In this document: positions 1 through 6,022 of the stretch, in pieces
Numbering within the stretch: position 1 is the first letter of the stretch
Layout of the letters: each line of letters begins with the position of its first letter
Assembly: GCA_035286745.1 (NCBI GenBank)
Contig: DATECU010000366.1
Location: forward strand, 1 to 8,987
Source: DATECU01 sp035286745
Lineage (GTDB): Bacteria > Acidobacteriota > Vicinamibacteria > Fen-336
Length of the DNA stretch: 8,987 nt
Direction of reading: 5' to 3'
Notes under the pieces: generated by a model
What the model was told of the DNA's origin: nothing
The model's input: the letters and a program-made list of their open reading frames with translations, nothing else
The model's database searches: none
Program-made: the position numbers and the translations under genes

Positions 1-1
1 G

Positions 2-754
2 CTCGGCTTCTTGATTGCCGTCACCATCGGCCTCACCGGCGTGGGTGGCGGCGTTCTCACCGTCCCCGTCCTTGTCCTCTTTCTGGGCGTGCCAGCGGCC
101 ACCGCGGTGGGCACCGCTCTTGCGTTCAGCGCTCTGGTCAAGCTCCCGGCCGGCTTCGTCTACGTGCAGCAGAAAAAGGTCGACTACCGCGTGCTCAAGG
201 CCATGTTGCTGGGAGGCATTCCTGGCGTGATCGCGGGGTCCTTCTTGCTCAGCCACCTGGAGGACGCCGGGCTCCGGAACCTGGTGCTGGTCCTGGTGGG
301 CCTCACCATCGCCGCCACCGCCGGCCTCAATCTGGTGCGGCTCTTGAAAGGCCCCGAGGATCAGCGTCCCCCTCATCCCGAACGCCTGCGCTTTCTCCCC
401 GCCTTCACCTTCCTCATCGGTCTCGAGGTCGGTTTTTCTTCGGCGGGCGCCGGTGCCCTGGGCACTCTGGTCCTCTTCTACTTCACGACACTCCCGGCGG
501 CGGGCATCGTGGGCACCGATTTGCTCTTCGGCTTGGCCCTCTCCGCCGTCGGCGGCGGGCTTCACCTGAGTCTCGGCGCCTGGGATCCGAACCTCTTCGG
601 CAAGCTGGTTCTGGGCGGCGTGCCCGGCGCGCTCCTGGGAGCGCGGCTCGCCACCGTGCTGCCCTCCCGCATGCTGCGGGGGGCGCTTCTGGTCTGGCTC
701 ACCTACCTTGGCTCCCAGCTCCTCTATCGCGGCATCACAGCCGGCGCCCGCTGA
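2..754 (+). CDS. TauE/SafE-family membrane exporter (5' end outside window)
   Basis: This is a polytopic inner-membrane protein of the TauE/SafE family (sulfite or organosulfonate export and related anions). The frame is open to the left edge, reading L-G-F before a TTG at position 11. That TTG is therefore probably not the start, and the first residues lie outside the window. The family hallmark is the opening helix with the glycine-rich stretch GLTGVGGGVLTVPVLVLF, followed by AVGTALAFSALVK and a Y-V-Q-Q-K-K-V-D-Y loop. A second half-repeat begins around FSSAGAGALGTLVLF and has the same glycine-rich pattern, as expected of the internally duplicated fold. I see roughly seven hydrophobic segments in the 250 residues present, close to full family length, so little is missing. 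The family is well recognised but the substrate cannot be read from sequence. The stop is TGA at 752-754, followed by a repeat-filled gap. Confidence 0.88.
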   Translation, partial: LGFLIAVTIGLTGVGGGVLTVPVLVLFLGVPAATAVGTALAFSALVKLPAGFVYVQQKKVDYRVLKAMLLGGIPGVIAGSFLLSHLEDAGLRNLVLVLVGLTIAATAGLNLVRLLKGPEDQRPPHPERLRFLPAFTFLIGLEVGFSSAGAGALGTLVLFYFTTLPAAGIVGTDLLFGLALSAVGGGLHLSLGAWDPNLFGKLVLGGVPGALLGARLATVLPSRMLRGALLVWLTYLGSQLLYRGITAGAR

Positions 755-775
755 TCGCGAAGGGACAGCACCAGA

Positions 776-860
776 GGAAGCAGTCAGCTCTCAGCAATCA
801 GCACTCAGCTACGGCAGCGGATGAGGTTGGGGGACTGAAAGCTGATCGCTGACCGGTACC
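776..860. repeat. Heptamer inverted repeat, copy 1 (tandem unit 1)
   Basis: The left arm is four 7-bp units of form TCAGCNN at 784-811 (NN = TC, AA, AC, TA) followed by CGG. The right arm is a partial CTGA then AAGCTGA and TCGCTGA at 835-852, ending in CCGGTACC. The arms are inverted complements at the TCAGC/GCTGA pentamers while the dinucleotides vary, so a folded strand would give 5-bp stems separated by 2-nt internal loops. The ends GGAAGCAG (776-783) and CCGGTACC (853-860) are also roughly inverted. This copy forms a tandem pair with the element at 871-948. It is non-coding as far as I can see. Confidence 0.85.
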
Positions 861-870
861 ACATGCGAGA

Positions 871-948
871 GGAAGCAGTCAGCACTCAGCGCTCAGCTAC
901 GGCAGCGGGTGAGCTTGGGGGGCTGAAAGCTGATCGCTGACCGCTACC
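871..948. repeat. Heptamer inverted repeat, copy 2 (tandem unit 2, abuts trmL start)
   Basis: The left arm has three TCAGCNN units at 879-899 (NN = AC, GC, TA) and then CGG. The right arm is GGCTGA, AAGCTGA and TCGCTGA at 921-940, ending in CCGCTACC at 941-948. Aligned with copy 1 it lacks exactly one 7-bp unit and differs by about six substitutions over 88 aligned bases. The duplicated segment runs from AGAGGAAG (773 and 868) to ATGCG (863-867 and 951-955), so it includes the trmL start codon. Confidence 0.85.
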
Positions 949-950
949 AC

Positions 951-1478
951 ATGCGAACGGTCCCCATCGCCGATCGTCCTTCTGCGGCTGACGCCGGGAG
1001 CCTTCACGTGGTGCTGGTGGAGCCCGAGATCCACTGGAACACCGGCAACGCCGGGCGCACCTGCCTGGCGGCGGGAGCCCAGCTTCATCTGATCGAGCCC
1101 CTCGGCTTCTCCCTCGCCGATCGTGAGCTTCGCCGTTCCGGCCTGGACTATTGGCCACGCGTGAAGCCGCGGGTCTGGCCCTCGTGGCCCGCCTTCGAGC
1201 CGGAGCTCGGCGGGTTAGGCGAGGCCTGGTTCATCAGCCCGGAGGGCGAAAGGGACCTCTGGGACGCTGCCTTTGGCCCTCCGACCGTGCTGCTCTTCGG
1301 CAAGGAGACCGTCGGCTTCGCGCCGGAGCTTCGAGAGCGCTACCGCAGTCGGCTGCTGCGCATCCCGATGGCCGATCCCGCCCTACGCTCGCTCAACCTC
1401 TCCACCGCGGTCGGCATCGTCCTCTACGAGGTGCTGCGCCAGCGCCGACGACAGCAAGGGCAAACACAGAGACACTGA
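951..1478 (+). CDS. trmL: tRNA (cytidine/uridine-34 2'-O)-methyltransferase, TrmL-type SPOUT
   Basis: A cytoplasmic, AdoMet-dependent SPOUT (SpoU) methyltransferase. TrmL methylates the ribose of the wobble base of certain tRNALeu isoacceptors. The core starts at residue 18 (LHVVLVEPEIHWNTGNAGRT). It carries motif 1 N30-T-G-N-x-G-R36, the family's IEPLGF (48-53) and RRSGLDYW (61-68), motif 2 LLFGKETVGF (114-123), and motif 3 with IPM (138-140) and RSLNLSTAVGIVLYE (146-160). These form the C-terminal trefoil knot. The length of 175 fits the single-domain TrmL class, which runs about 150-160 residues, plus a 17-residue N-terminal extension. ATG 951 is the first start after an in-frame TGA at 924-926; GTG at 1008 would remove part of the first core strand. 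No Shine-Dalgarno sequence is visible. Both gene ends lie in repeats: the start codon in the duplicated unit upstream, and the last residues (QTQRH) plus stop in an octamer repeat. Confidence 0.93.
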   Translation: MRTVPIADRPSAADAGSLHVVLVEPEIHWNTGNAGRTCLAAGAQLHLIEPLGFSLADRELRRSGLDYWPRVKPRVWPSWPAFEPELGGLGEAWFISPEGERDLWDAAFGPPTVLLFGKETVGFAPELRERYRSRLLRIPMADPALRSLNLSTAVGIVLYEVLRQRRRQQGQTQRH

Positions 1479-1619
1479 GACACAGAGAACCAAGACGGCA
1501 ACCGTCGACAGGGGGCTGCAGCGGCTCTCACCTAACCTGTCCGACGGTGGCTTCGTTGTCTCTTCGCTGTTCTTGTTCCCCGTTCTGCTTGTCTCTGTGC
1601 CTCTGTCCGTCTGTGGTTT
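1464..1619. repeat. Octamer inverted repeat between convergent genes
   Basis: The left arm at 1464-1491 is ACACAGAG, ACACTGAG, ACACAGAG, then AACC. The right arm at 1593-1616 is CTCTGTGC, CTCTGTCC, GTCTGTGG, then TTT, which is the inverted complement with the same 8-bp period. About 100 bp lie between the arms, including a small hairpin (GACGG, CAA, CCGTC at 1494-1506) and a pyrimidine-rich run (about 1550-1626). The left arm overlaps the last four codons and the TGA of trmL. The right arm ends about 20 bp from the stop of the opposing MFS gene. The position between convergent ends would suit a bidirectional transcription stop, but there is no uninterrupted T-tract long enough to be sure. Confidence 0.75.
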
Positions 1620-1638
1620 CCCCCGCTCCCACCGCGGG

Positions 1639-2853
1639 CTACGCCACCTTGGCGCCGCGGAGCAGGTGCGGCTGGTCGGCCACGCGGTCGAGTCGCAGGA
1701 GCAAGAGCGCGCCCGGAAGGCTGATCGGCACCATCAGCAGCCAGAAGGCGGCGTCGCCGAGCCGAGCGTGCAGGGGGACCGAGAGCAGCGGGTTGACGGC
1801 GAAGGCCAGGCTCCAACTCGCCTGGAACAGGCTCAGGTAGCGGCCTCTAGCGTTTGGCGGGGCCCAGTCGGCGATGAAGGCCTGCTGCTGCGGGCTCACC
1901 AGGATCTCGCCCGCCGTCCAGATCAGCAGGCTGAGAAGGAACCAGCTCCAGTGCAGAATCAGACCGCCTATTCCGAAGCCGAGACCGGCCAGGAGCATGC
2001 CCAGGGCCGCAACCCGCAACCGCCGGCAACCACCGAGGGCCTGGGCTACCGAGACCTCCAGGAAGGCGATCAAGAGACCATTCACCGCCATCAAGGCCCC
2101 GTAGGTGCGCGCCGGATAGCCGGCGGCCAGGGTGACGGTGAGGGGCAGCACGGTCACGAAGCTGAAGAAGACCAGCGAGAAGCTGAACGCCACCGCCACC
2201 GCCTGCAAGAACACGACGTCCCGCCAGGGGCTTGCCACAGGCGAGGGTGGGGCCTGATCCGAGGCGGGTCTTTCGCGGGGCGGTTCCGGGATGGACAGGA
2301 AGACCAGCAGGCCGAAGAGCAAGGTGGTGAGGCCGTCGCCCAGGAAGAGCGCGCGCCAGCTCCAGTCCGCCACCACGCCACCTAACGCAAGGCCGCCGGC
2401 GAAGCCCAGGTTCACGGCCATGCGCAGGGCCCCGAACCCGACCGCACGCTGGGCCGAAGGCAGAAGGTCGCCGATCAGCGCCGAGGCGGCAGGGCGATAG
2501 AGATCGGCCAGAAAGCCCAGCCCCATCAACATGGCCACGAAGATCGGTAGCGAAGGCGCAGCGGCCATCGTCGTGGCCAGGACTCCACTGCCCAGGAGAC
2601 TCACGAGCAGCGTGCGCCGGCGCCCCAGGCGGTCGCTCAGGATCCCGCCCGCCAGAATCGAGAGCAACGTGCCGGCGCCGTAGGCGGACAGAATGGCCGC
2701 CACCTGCCGCGGAGTCAGGCCGAATTCGCGGCGCAGAACCAGCGCCAGAAAAGGCAGGATGAAGGTGCCCAGCCGGTTGATGAAGGTCCCCAGCAGCAGA
2801 ACCTGTACCGTCCCGGGCAGACGGCGCACAATGCGGACCGGACTCTCGATCAT
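1639..2853 (-). CDS. MFS transporter (MdtH/multidrug-efflux-like)
   Basis: An inner-membrane, proton-coupled major facilitator with about 12 predicted helices and 404 residues from the ATG at 2853, typical for the superfamily. The first loop carries motif A, GGILSDRLGRRR (about residues 69-80 from this start). Helices 4-5 carry an antiporter-type stretch, RMAVNLGFAGGLALGGVVAD, which resembles MdtH/YajR-like drug exporters. A charged, proline-rich central loop (PEPPRERPASDQAPPSP) separates the two six-helix halves. A TTG start at 2874 would add seven residues (MRYAAVL). I prefer ATG because neither start has a clear Shine-Dalgarno sequence and TTG is rarer. The stop is TAG at 1639-1641. The gene converges with trmL and diverges from the TonB receptor. 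The substrate is unknown, and export of a drug-like compound is inferred from the family only. Confidence 0.9.
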   Translation of the reverse strand: MIESPVRIVRRLPGTVQVLLLGTFINRLGTFILPFLALVLRREFGLTPRQVAAILSAYGAGTLLSILAGGILSDRLGRRRTLLVSLLGSGVLATTMAAAPSLPIFVAMLMGLGFLADLYRPAASALIGDLLPSAQRAVGFGALRMAVNLGFAGGLALGGVVADWSWRALFLGDGLTTLLFGLLVFLSIPEPPRERPASDQAPPSPVASPWRDVVFLQAVAVAFSFSLVFFSFVTVLPLTVTLAAGYPARTYGALMAVNGLLIAFLEVSVAQALGGCRRLRVAALGMLLAGLGFGIGGLILHWSWFLLSLLIWTAGEILVSPQQQAFIADWAPPNARGRYLSLFQASWSLAFAVNPLLSVPLHARLGDAAFWLLMVPISLPGALLLLRLDRVADQPHLLRGAKVA

Positions 2854-2980
2854 GAGGACGGCAGCGTAGCGCAAGAACGACGGCGGGCGGCAATCGGCGC
2901 GGACCGACCGTGCGCCACAAAGTCACCAACGACCGAAGAACGGAGGCCGGAGCGCCCCCAGACCGAGACGCAAGCTCGCG

Positions 2981-3009
2981 AGTGTCCGCGGGCTGACCGA
3001 TGGTGACAA
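2981..3009 (-). promoter_or_regulatory. Possible promoter for the MFS gene
   Basis: Read on the minus strand, TTGTCA (3009-3004, five of six matches to TTGACA) lies 17 bp from GACACT (2986-2981, three of six, with the important A2 and T6 kept). A start near 2974 would give a leader of roughly 120 nt before the ATG at 2853. Its -35 box lies one base from the -35 box of the divergent receptor promoter. The -10 is weak, so this is tentative. Confidence 0.3.
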
Positions 3010-3010
3010 G

Positions 3011-3040
3011 TTGACAGCCGGCGGATGGCGCCGGGATACT
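3011..3040 (+). promoter_or_regulatory. Sigma70-like promoter of the TonB receptor with a dyad in its spacer
   Basis: A perfect -35 TTGACA (3011-3016) is followed after 18 bp by GATACT (3035-3040, four of six, A2 and T6 conserved). The predicted start near 3047 leaves a leader of about 75 nt to the start codon at 3121. The spacer is filled by an inverted repeat, CCGGCG (3018-3023), GATGG, CGCCGG (3029-3034). A repressor bound there would cover the polymerase site, so it is a candidate operator. GC-rich DNA makes chance dyads of this size fairly common, so the promoter call is firmer than the operator call. Confidence 0.6.
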
Positions 3041-3106
3041 CGCTTTCATGGCGTGCGGTAGCCAGCGGCAGCCTTTCCCCCGGCCGCGACCCACGACCCA
3101 CCCCCC

Positions 3107-3111
3107 AGGAG
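3107..3111 (+). promoter_or_regulatory. Shine-Dalgarno AGGAG that fixes the receptor start
   Basis: AGGAG at 3107-3111 lies nine bases before ATG 3121. The first in-frame ATG at 3025 has no such site, lies inside the promoter spacer, and would put 32 uncharacteristic residues before the signal peptide. Confidence 0.8.
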
Positions 3112-3120
3112 CTTCGATCG

Positions 3121-5832
3121 ATGGCGCTGAGACGTGAACTTGCCGGGCTCGCCGCAGGGTTGCTCTGCCTCCTGCTGCCGGCTGGGACCCGGGCCGAATC
3201 GGCCCCGGTCGCGGTGACGGTCAAGGACTCGTCGGGCGCCTCGCTCGCGGGTGCCACCGTCGCCCTGCTCGACGCCCAGCGGGCGGCTGTCGCCTCCGCC
3301 CGCGCCGACGCCAGCGGTCGAGTGTCGTTCACCGTCCCCCCTGGCACTTACCTGATCGCCGCTGGCGCCAGCGGCTTCGCCGAGCACCGCCAGCCGCTCA
3401 GGGTGGGCAGCGCCGGCAGCGCCCTGGAGATCACGCTGTCCCCCGCGCCGCTGGCCGAGGAACTGACGATCACGGCCAGCCCTGGTTTGGTGCAACACGT
3501 CGACGCGGCGGCCCAGCAGGTCAACGTGATCAGCGGCGAGGAGATCGGCCAGCGCGCCCAGGCGGTGCTGGCCCAGGCGGTAGCCGAGGAGGTGGGCGTC
3601 CACCTGCAGCGCACCAGCCCCACCATCGGCGGCGTCTTCGTGCGCGGCATGACCGGCAACAAGGTGAGCGTGTTCGTCGACGGCGTGCGGTACTCGACCG
3701 GCGCCGCGCGGGGCGGGATCAACACCTTCTTCAACCTGAACGAGCCCAGCTCCCTCGACGGCGTGGAGGTGCTGCGGGGGCCGTCGAGCGCCCAGTACGG
3801 AAGCGACGCCATCGGGGGCAGCGTACAGCTCCTGTCTCACTTGCCGTCGGTCGGCGCCGGGGGCGACCGCTTCTCCGGCACCTGGAACGCGTCAGGCGGC
3901 AGCGCGGACGCGAGCTTCGGTTCTAGCCTGCGAGCCGACTACGCGGGTGAGCGGCTGGCGCTTTCGGCTTCGCTTTCGGGCCGGCGGGTGAATCGACTGA
4001 GGCCCGGTGGGGGCCTCGATTCGCACAACGCGGTGACCCGCTTCTTCGGCCTCGACAGCGACCTGGTGATCGACGAACGATTGCCCGACACCGCCTTCAC
4101 GCAGTACGGGGGTAGCCTCCGCGCTGCCTGGTCCTTCGACGCCAGGACCCAGCTCATCGCCAGCTACACCCGCGGCCAGCAGGACGGAGGCAGGCGTTAC
4201 GACCAACTCCTGGGCGGGGACGGCAACCTGGTCGCCGACCTGCGCAATCTGATGCTCGATTTCGGCTACCTGAAGCTGGACCGGCGCCAGCTGGGGCCCT
4301 TCGACCAGCTCACCCTCGCCTACTCCTTCAACAGCCAGCGCGAGGAGCGCGTCAATCAGGGTGGCAACGGCAACCCAAGGGCCTCCATCAACCACGAACC
4401 GGAACGCACCACCGTTCACGGCTTCCAGGCCTCGGCGCAGAAGTACTGGCGCGGGCACGCGCTGGGCCTGGGCGGAGACGCCTACCTCGAGCACGTAACC
4501 TCTCCGTCGTTCTCCTCCAATCCGGGCACCGGGACCATCTCCACCCGCCGGGGCCGGGTGCCCGACGGCGCCCGCTTCCGTAGCGGTGGCGTCTACTTGC
4601 AGGACGTGTTTCAGGCCTCCCGCCGCCTCACCCTGAGCGGCTCGCTGCGCTGGAACTACGCCGCCTACCAGGCCAGGGCGGCAGACAGCCCGCTGGTGGG
4701 CGGCCGGCCGCTCTGGCCTGACGACTCGCTCACGGTGAGCAGCCCGACCTTCCGCGCCGGCGCGGTGCTGGAGCTTGTGGACGGGCTCGCGCTGTCCGCC
4801 GGGGTCGGGCGCGGCTACCGCGCACCCCACATCACCGACCTGGGCACCCTGGGCCTGACCGGGGCCGGATTCGAGGTGGCGGGGCCCGAGATCGAGGCCC
4901 TCGGCGGCACCTTGGGCACCACGGCGGACGCGGCGGCCCTGAGCAGCGGCATCCCGGTGTCTCAGCAGCAACCCGAGGAAAGCCTGTCCTTCGAGGCGGC
5001 CCTGCGCCTGCGCAGGTCTCGCTTCGATTTCGATCTGGCCGCCTTCCGCACCGACGTCGATCACAACATCACCAAGCAGGCGCTGATCCTGCCGGCCGGA
5101 TCGGTTGGCGTCAGCCTGGGCGATCAGACGGTCTCGCGCCAGGACCCAAGCGGGGTCGTCTACGTGCCGGTCAGCAGCAATCCGGTGCTGGTGCGCGCCA
5201 ACTCCGACGACGCGCGGATCTGGGGGCTCGAGGCCACTCTGAACGCCAAACCGGCCGCGGCCTGGACGGTGGCCGTGGCCGCCACCTACCTGCACGCGGA
5301 GGACAAGCGCACCGGCCTGCCGCCTAACCTCGAGGGCGGCACCCCGGCCCCGGATGGGTGGCTGAAGATTCGCTATGCGCCCGGCGAAGGGCGTCGGCTC
5401 TGGGTGGAACCGTACCTCCACCTGGCGTTGGCGCAGGACCGGCTCTCGTCCCTCGATCTCGGCGACCGCCGCACGGGGGCCGGCCGCTCGCGAAGCTCAA
5501 TCGCCAGCTTCTTCAACAACGGGGCCCGCGCCCGCGGCCTGATCGGCGACGGGCCGGACGGCCGTCCCGGAACCGCGGACGACGTGCTGCTGGCCACCGG
5601 GGAGACCCTGGCGCAAGTCCAGACCCGGGTGCTCGGCGATGCCGGCTCGGCCCCTCTCTACACCGAGGTCGAGGGCTACGCCGTGCTCGGCCTGCGGGGA
5701 TCCTTGCGCTTTGGCGCCCACGAAGTGTTCCTCGACCTCCAAAACCTCGGCGACCGCAACTACCGGGGGGTCTCCTGGGGCGTCGATGCCCCGGGCCGGG
5801 GCGTGTACCTGAGCTACCGGGCTCGGTTCTGA
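3121..5832 (+). CDS. TonB-dependent outer-membrane receptor with carboxypeptidase-regulatory-like N-domain
   Basis: A 903-residue, outer-membrane, energy-coupled uptake receptor. Residues 1-25 are a signal peptide (basic MALRR, hydrophobic LAAGLLCLLLPAG, cleavage after TRA). About 29-108 form a carboxypeptidase-regulatory-like beta-sandwich (SSGASLAGATVALLDA, then GRVSFTVPPGTYLI). A TonB-box-like EELTIT follows at 113-118. The plug spans about 125-240, with VFVRGMTGNKVSVFVDGVR and the conserved VEVLRGPSSAQYGSDAIGG (215-233). The rest is a 22-strand-type barrel with a G-Y-R-A-P box, ending in aromatic F903 as BamA-targeted barrels do. Around residues 809-821 an extracellular-type loop reads DGPDGRPGTADDV, resembling Asp-rich calcium loops. 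The start at 3121 is supported by AGGAG nine bases upstream. The N-domain type is common in Acidobacteriota and Bacteroidota. The ligand is not readable; siderophore, heme, peptide or glycan are all possible. It is divergent from an MFS exporter. Confidence 0.93.
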   Translation: MALRRELAGLAAGLLCLLLPAGTRAESAPVAVTVKDSSGASLAGATVALLDAQRAAVASARADASGRVSFTVPPGTYLIAAGASGFAEHRQPLRVGSAGSALEITLSPAPLAEELTITASPGLVQHVDAAAQQVNVISGEEIGQRAQAVLAQAVAEEVGVHLQRTSPTIGGVFVRGMTGNKVSVFVDGVRYSTGAARGGINTFFNLNEPSSLDGVEVLRGPSSAQYGSDAIGGSVQLLSHLPSVGAGGDRFSGTWNASGGSADASFGSSLRADYAGERLALSASLSGRRVNRLRPGGGLDSHNAVTRFFGLDSDLVIDERLPDTAFTQYGGSLRAAWSFDARTQLIASYTRGQQDGGRRYDQLLGGDGNLVADLRNLMLDFGYLKLDRRQLGPFDQLTLAYSFNSQREERVNQGGNGNPRASINHEPERTTVHGFQASAQKYWRGHALGLGGDAYLEHVTSPSFSSNPGTGTISTRRGRVPDGARFRSGGVYLQDVFQASRRLTLSGSLRWNYAAYQARAADSPLVGGRPLWPDDSLTVSSPTFRAGAVLELVDGLALSAGVGRGYRAPHITDLGTLGLTGAGFEVAGPEIEALGGTLGTTADAAALSSGIPVSQQQPEESLSFEAALRLRRSRFDFDLAAFRTDVDHNITKQALILPAGSVGVSLGDQTVSRQDPSGVVYVPVSSNPVLVRANSDDARIWGLEATLNAKPAAAWTVAVAATYLHAEDKRTGLPPNLEGGTPAPDGWLKIRYAPGEGRRLWVEPYLHLALAQDRLSSLDLGDRRTGAGRSRSSIASFFNNGARARGLIGDGPDGRPGTADDVLLATGETLAQVQTRVLGDAGSAPLYTEVEGYAVLGLRGSLRFGAHEVFLDLQNLGDRNYRGVSWGVDAPGRGVYLSYRARF

Positions 5833-5847
5833 ACGCGGGGGCGTGAG

Positions 5848-5861
5848 GCCGGGAACCCGGC
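5848..5861 (+). terminator. GC hairpin after the TonB receptor
   Basis: GCCGGG, AA, CCCGGC forms a perfect 6-bp GC stem 15 bases after the receptor stop. There is no following T-tract, so an intrinsic terminator is possible but not proven. It lies immediately before the left arm of heptamer copy 3. Confidence 0.35.
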
Positions 5862-5982
5862 GATCAGCTCTCAGCATTCAGCAGTCAGCGACGGAAGGCG
5901 TCCGAGGCTGTGGAGAACGAACCGGCTCGCACTGTGGCTGCTGCCGTTGCTGAGAGCTGACCGCTGAACGCTGACAGCTACC
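5856..5982. repeat. Heptamer inverted repeat, copy 3
   Basis: The left arm is TCAGCTC, TCAGCAT, TCAGCAG, TCAGCGA, CGG at 5864-5894. The right arm is CCG, TTGCTGA, GAGCTGA, CCGCTGA, ACGCTGA, then CAGCTACC at 5944-5982. This is the fullest copy, with four intact units on each arm separated by about 50 bp of unrelated spacer. The variable dinucleotides on the two arms are not complementary to each other (TC, AT, AG, GA against GT, GG, TC, AA when read on one strand), so the conserved unit is the pentamer. It fills the gap between the receptor and the promoter of the antitoxin-toxin gene. Confidence 0.85.
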
Positions 5983-5987
5983 CCGGC

Positions 5988-6016
5988 TTGCCTCATTGTG
6001 CTACATGTAGCACAAT
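5988..6016 (+). promoter_or_regulatory. Promoter with 22-bp palindromic operator of the antitoxin-toxin gene
   Basis: A perfect 22-bp palindrome occupies 5995-6016 (half-site ATTGTGCTACA followed by its reverse complement). It lies between a plausible -35 TTGCCT (5988-5993) and overlaps a -10 CACAAT (6011-6016), with a 17-bp spacer. Phd/YefM and other type II antitoxins bind such palindromes to repress their own operons, so I infer autoregulation by the protein encoded just downstream. The predicted transcription start (about 6023) coincides with the GTG start codon, which would make the mRNA leaderless or nearly so. Confidence 0.7.
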
Positions 6017-6022
6017 GGAGCG

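Noticed and set aside
784..940. CRISPR array
   Set aside because: The units are 7 bp and contiguous, there are no unique 30-40 bp spacers between equal repeats, and no cas gene is present.
1273..2385. 370-residue plus-strand frame across trmL, the gap and the MFS gene
   Set aside because: It crosses two well-supported genes in other frames, passes through the octamer repeat, and is Gln/Glu/Arg-rich without any motif.
2975..2982. CTCGCGAG 8-bp palindrome as an operator
   Set aside because: It is too short and GC-rich to stand out, and it is not placed over either predicted promoter core in a meaningful way.
1847..3094. 415-residue minus-strand frame overlapping the MFS gene
   Set aside because: Another frame of the MFS gene with no hydrophobic segments or family motifs; the MFS frame has motif A and 12 helices.
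3025..3120. Upstream ATG that would extend the TonB receptor by 32 residues
   Set aside because: The ATG lies inside the predicted promoter spacer, has no ribosome site, and would bury the signal peptide. ATG 3121 has AGGAG nine bases upstream.
3892..5421. 509-residue open frame opposite the TonB receptor
   Set aside because: It has no recognisable domain or membrane pattern, consists of Gly/Ala/Arg/Gln-rich sequence, and lies fully antisense to a clear receptor. It is explained by GC-rich codon bias.
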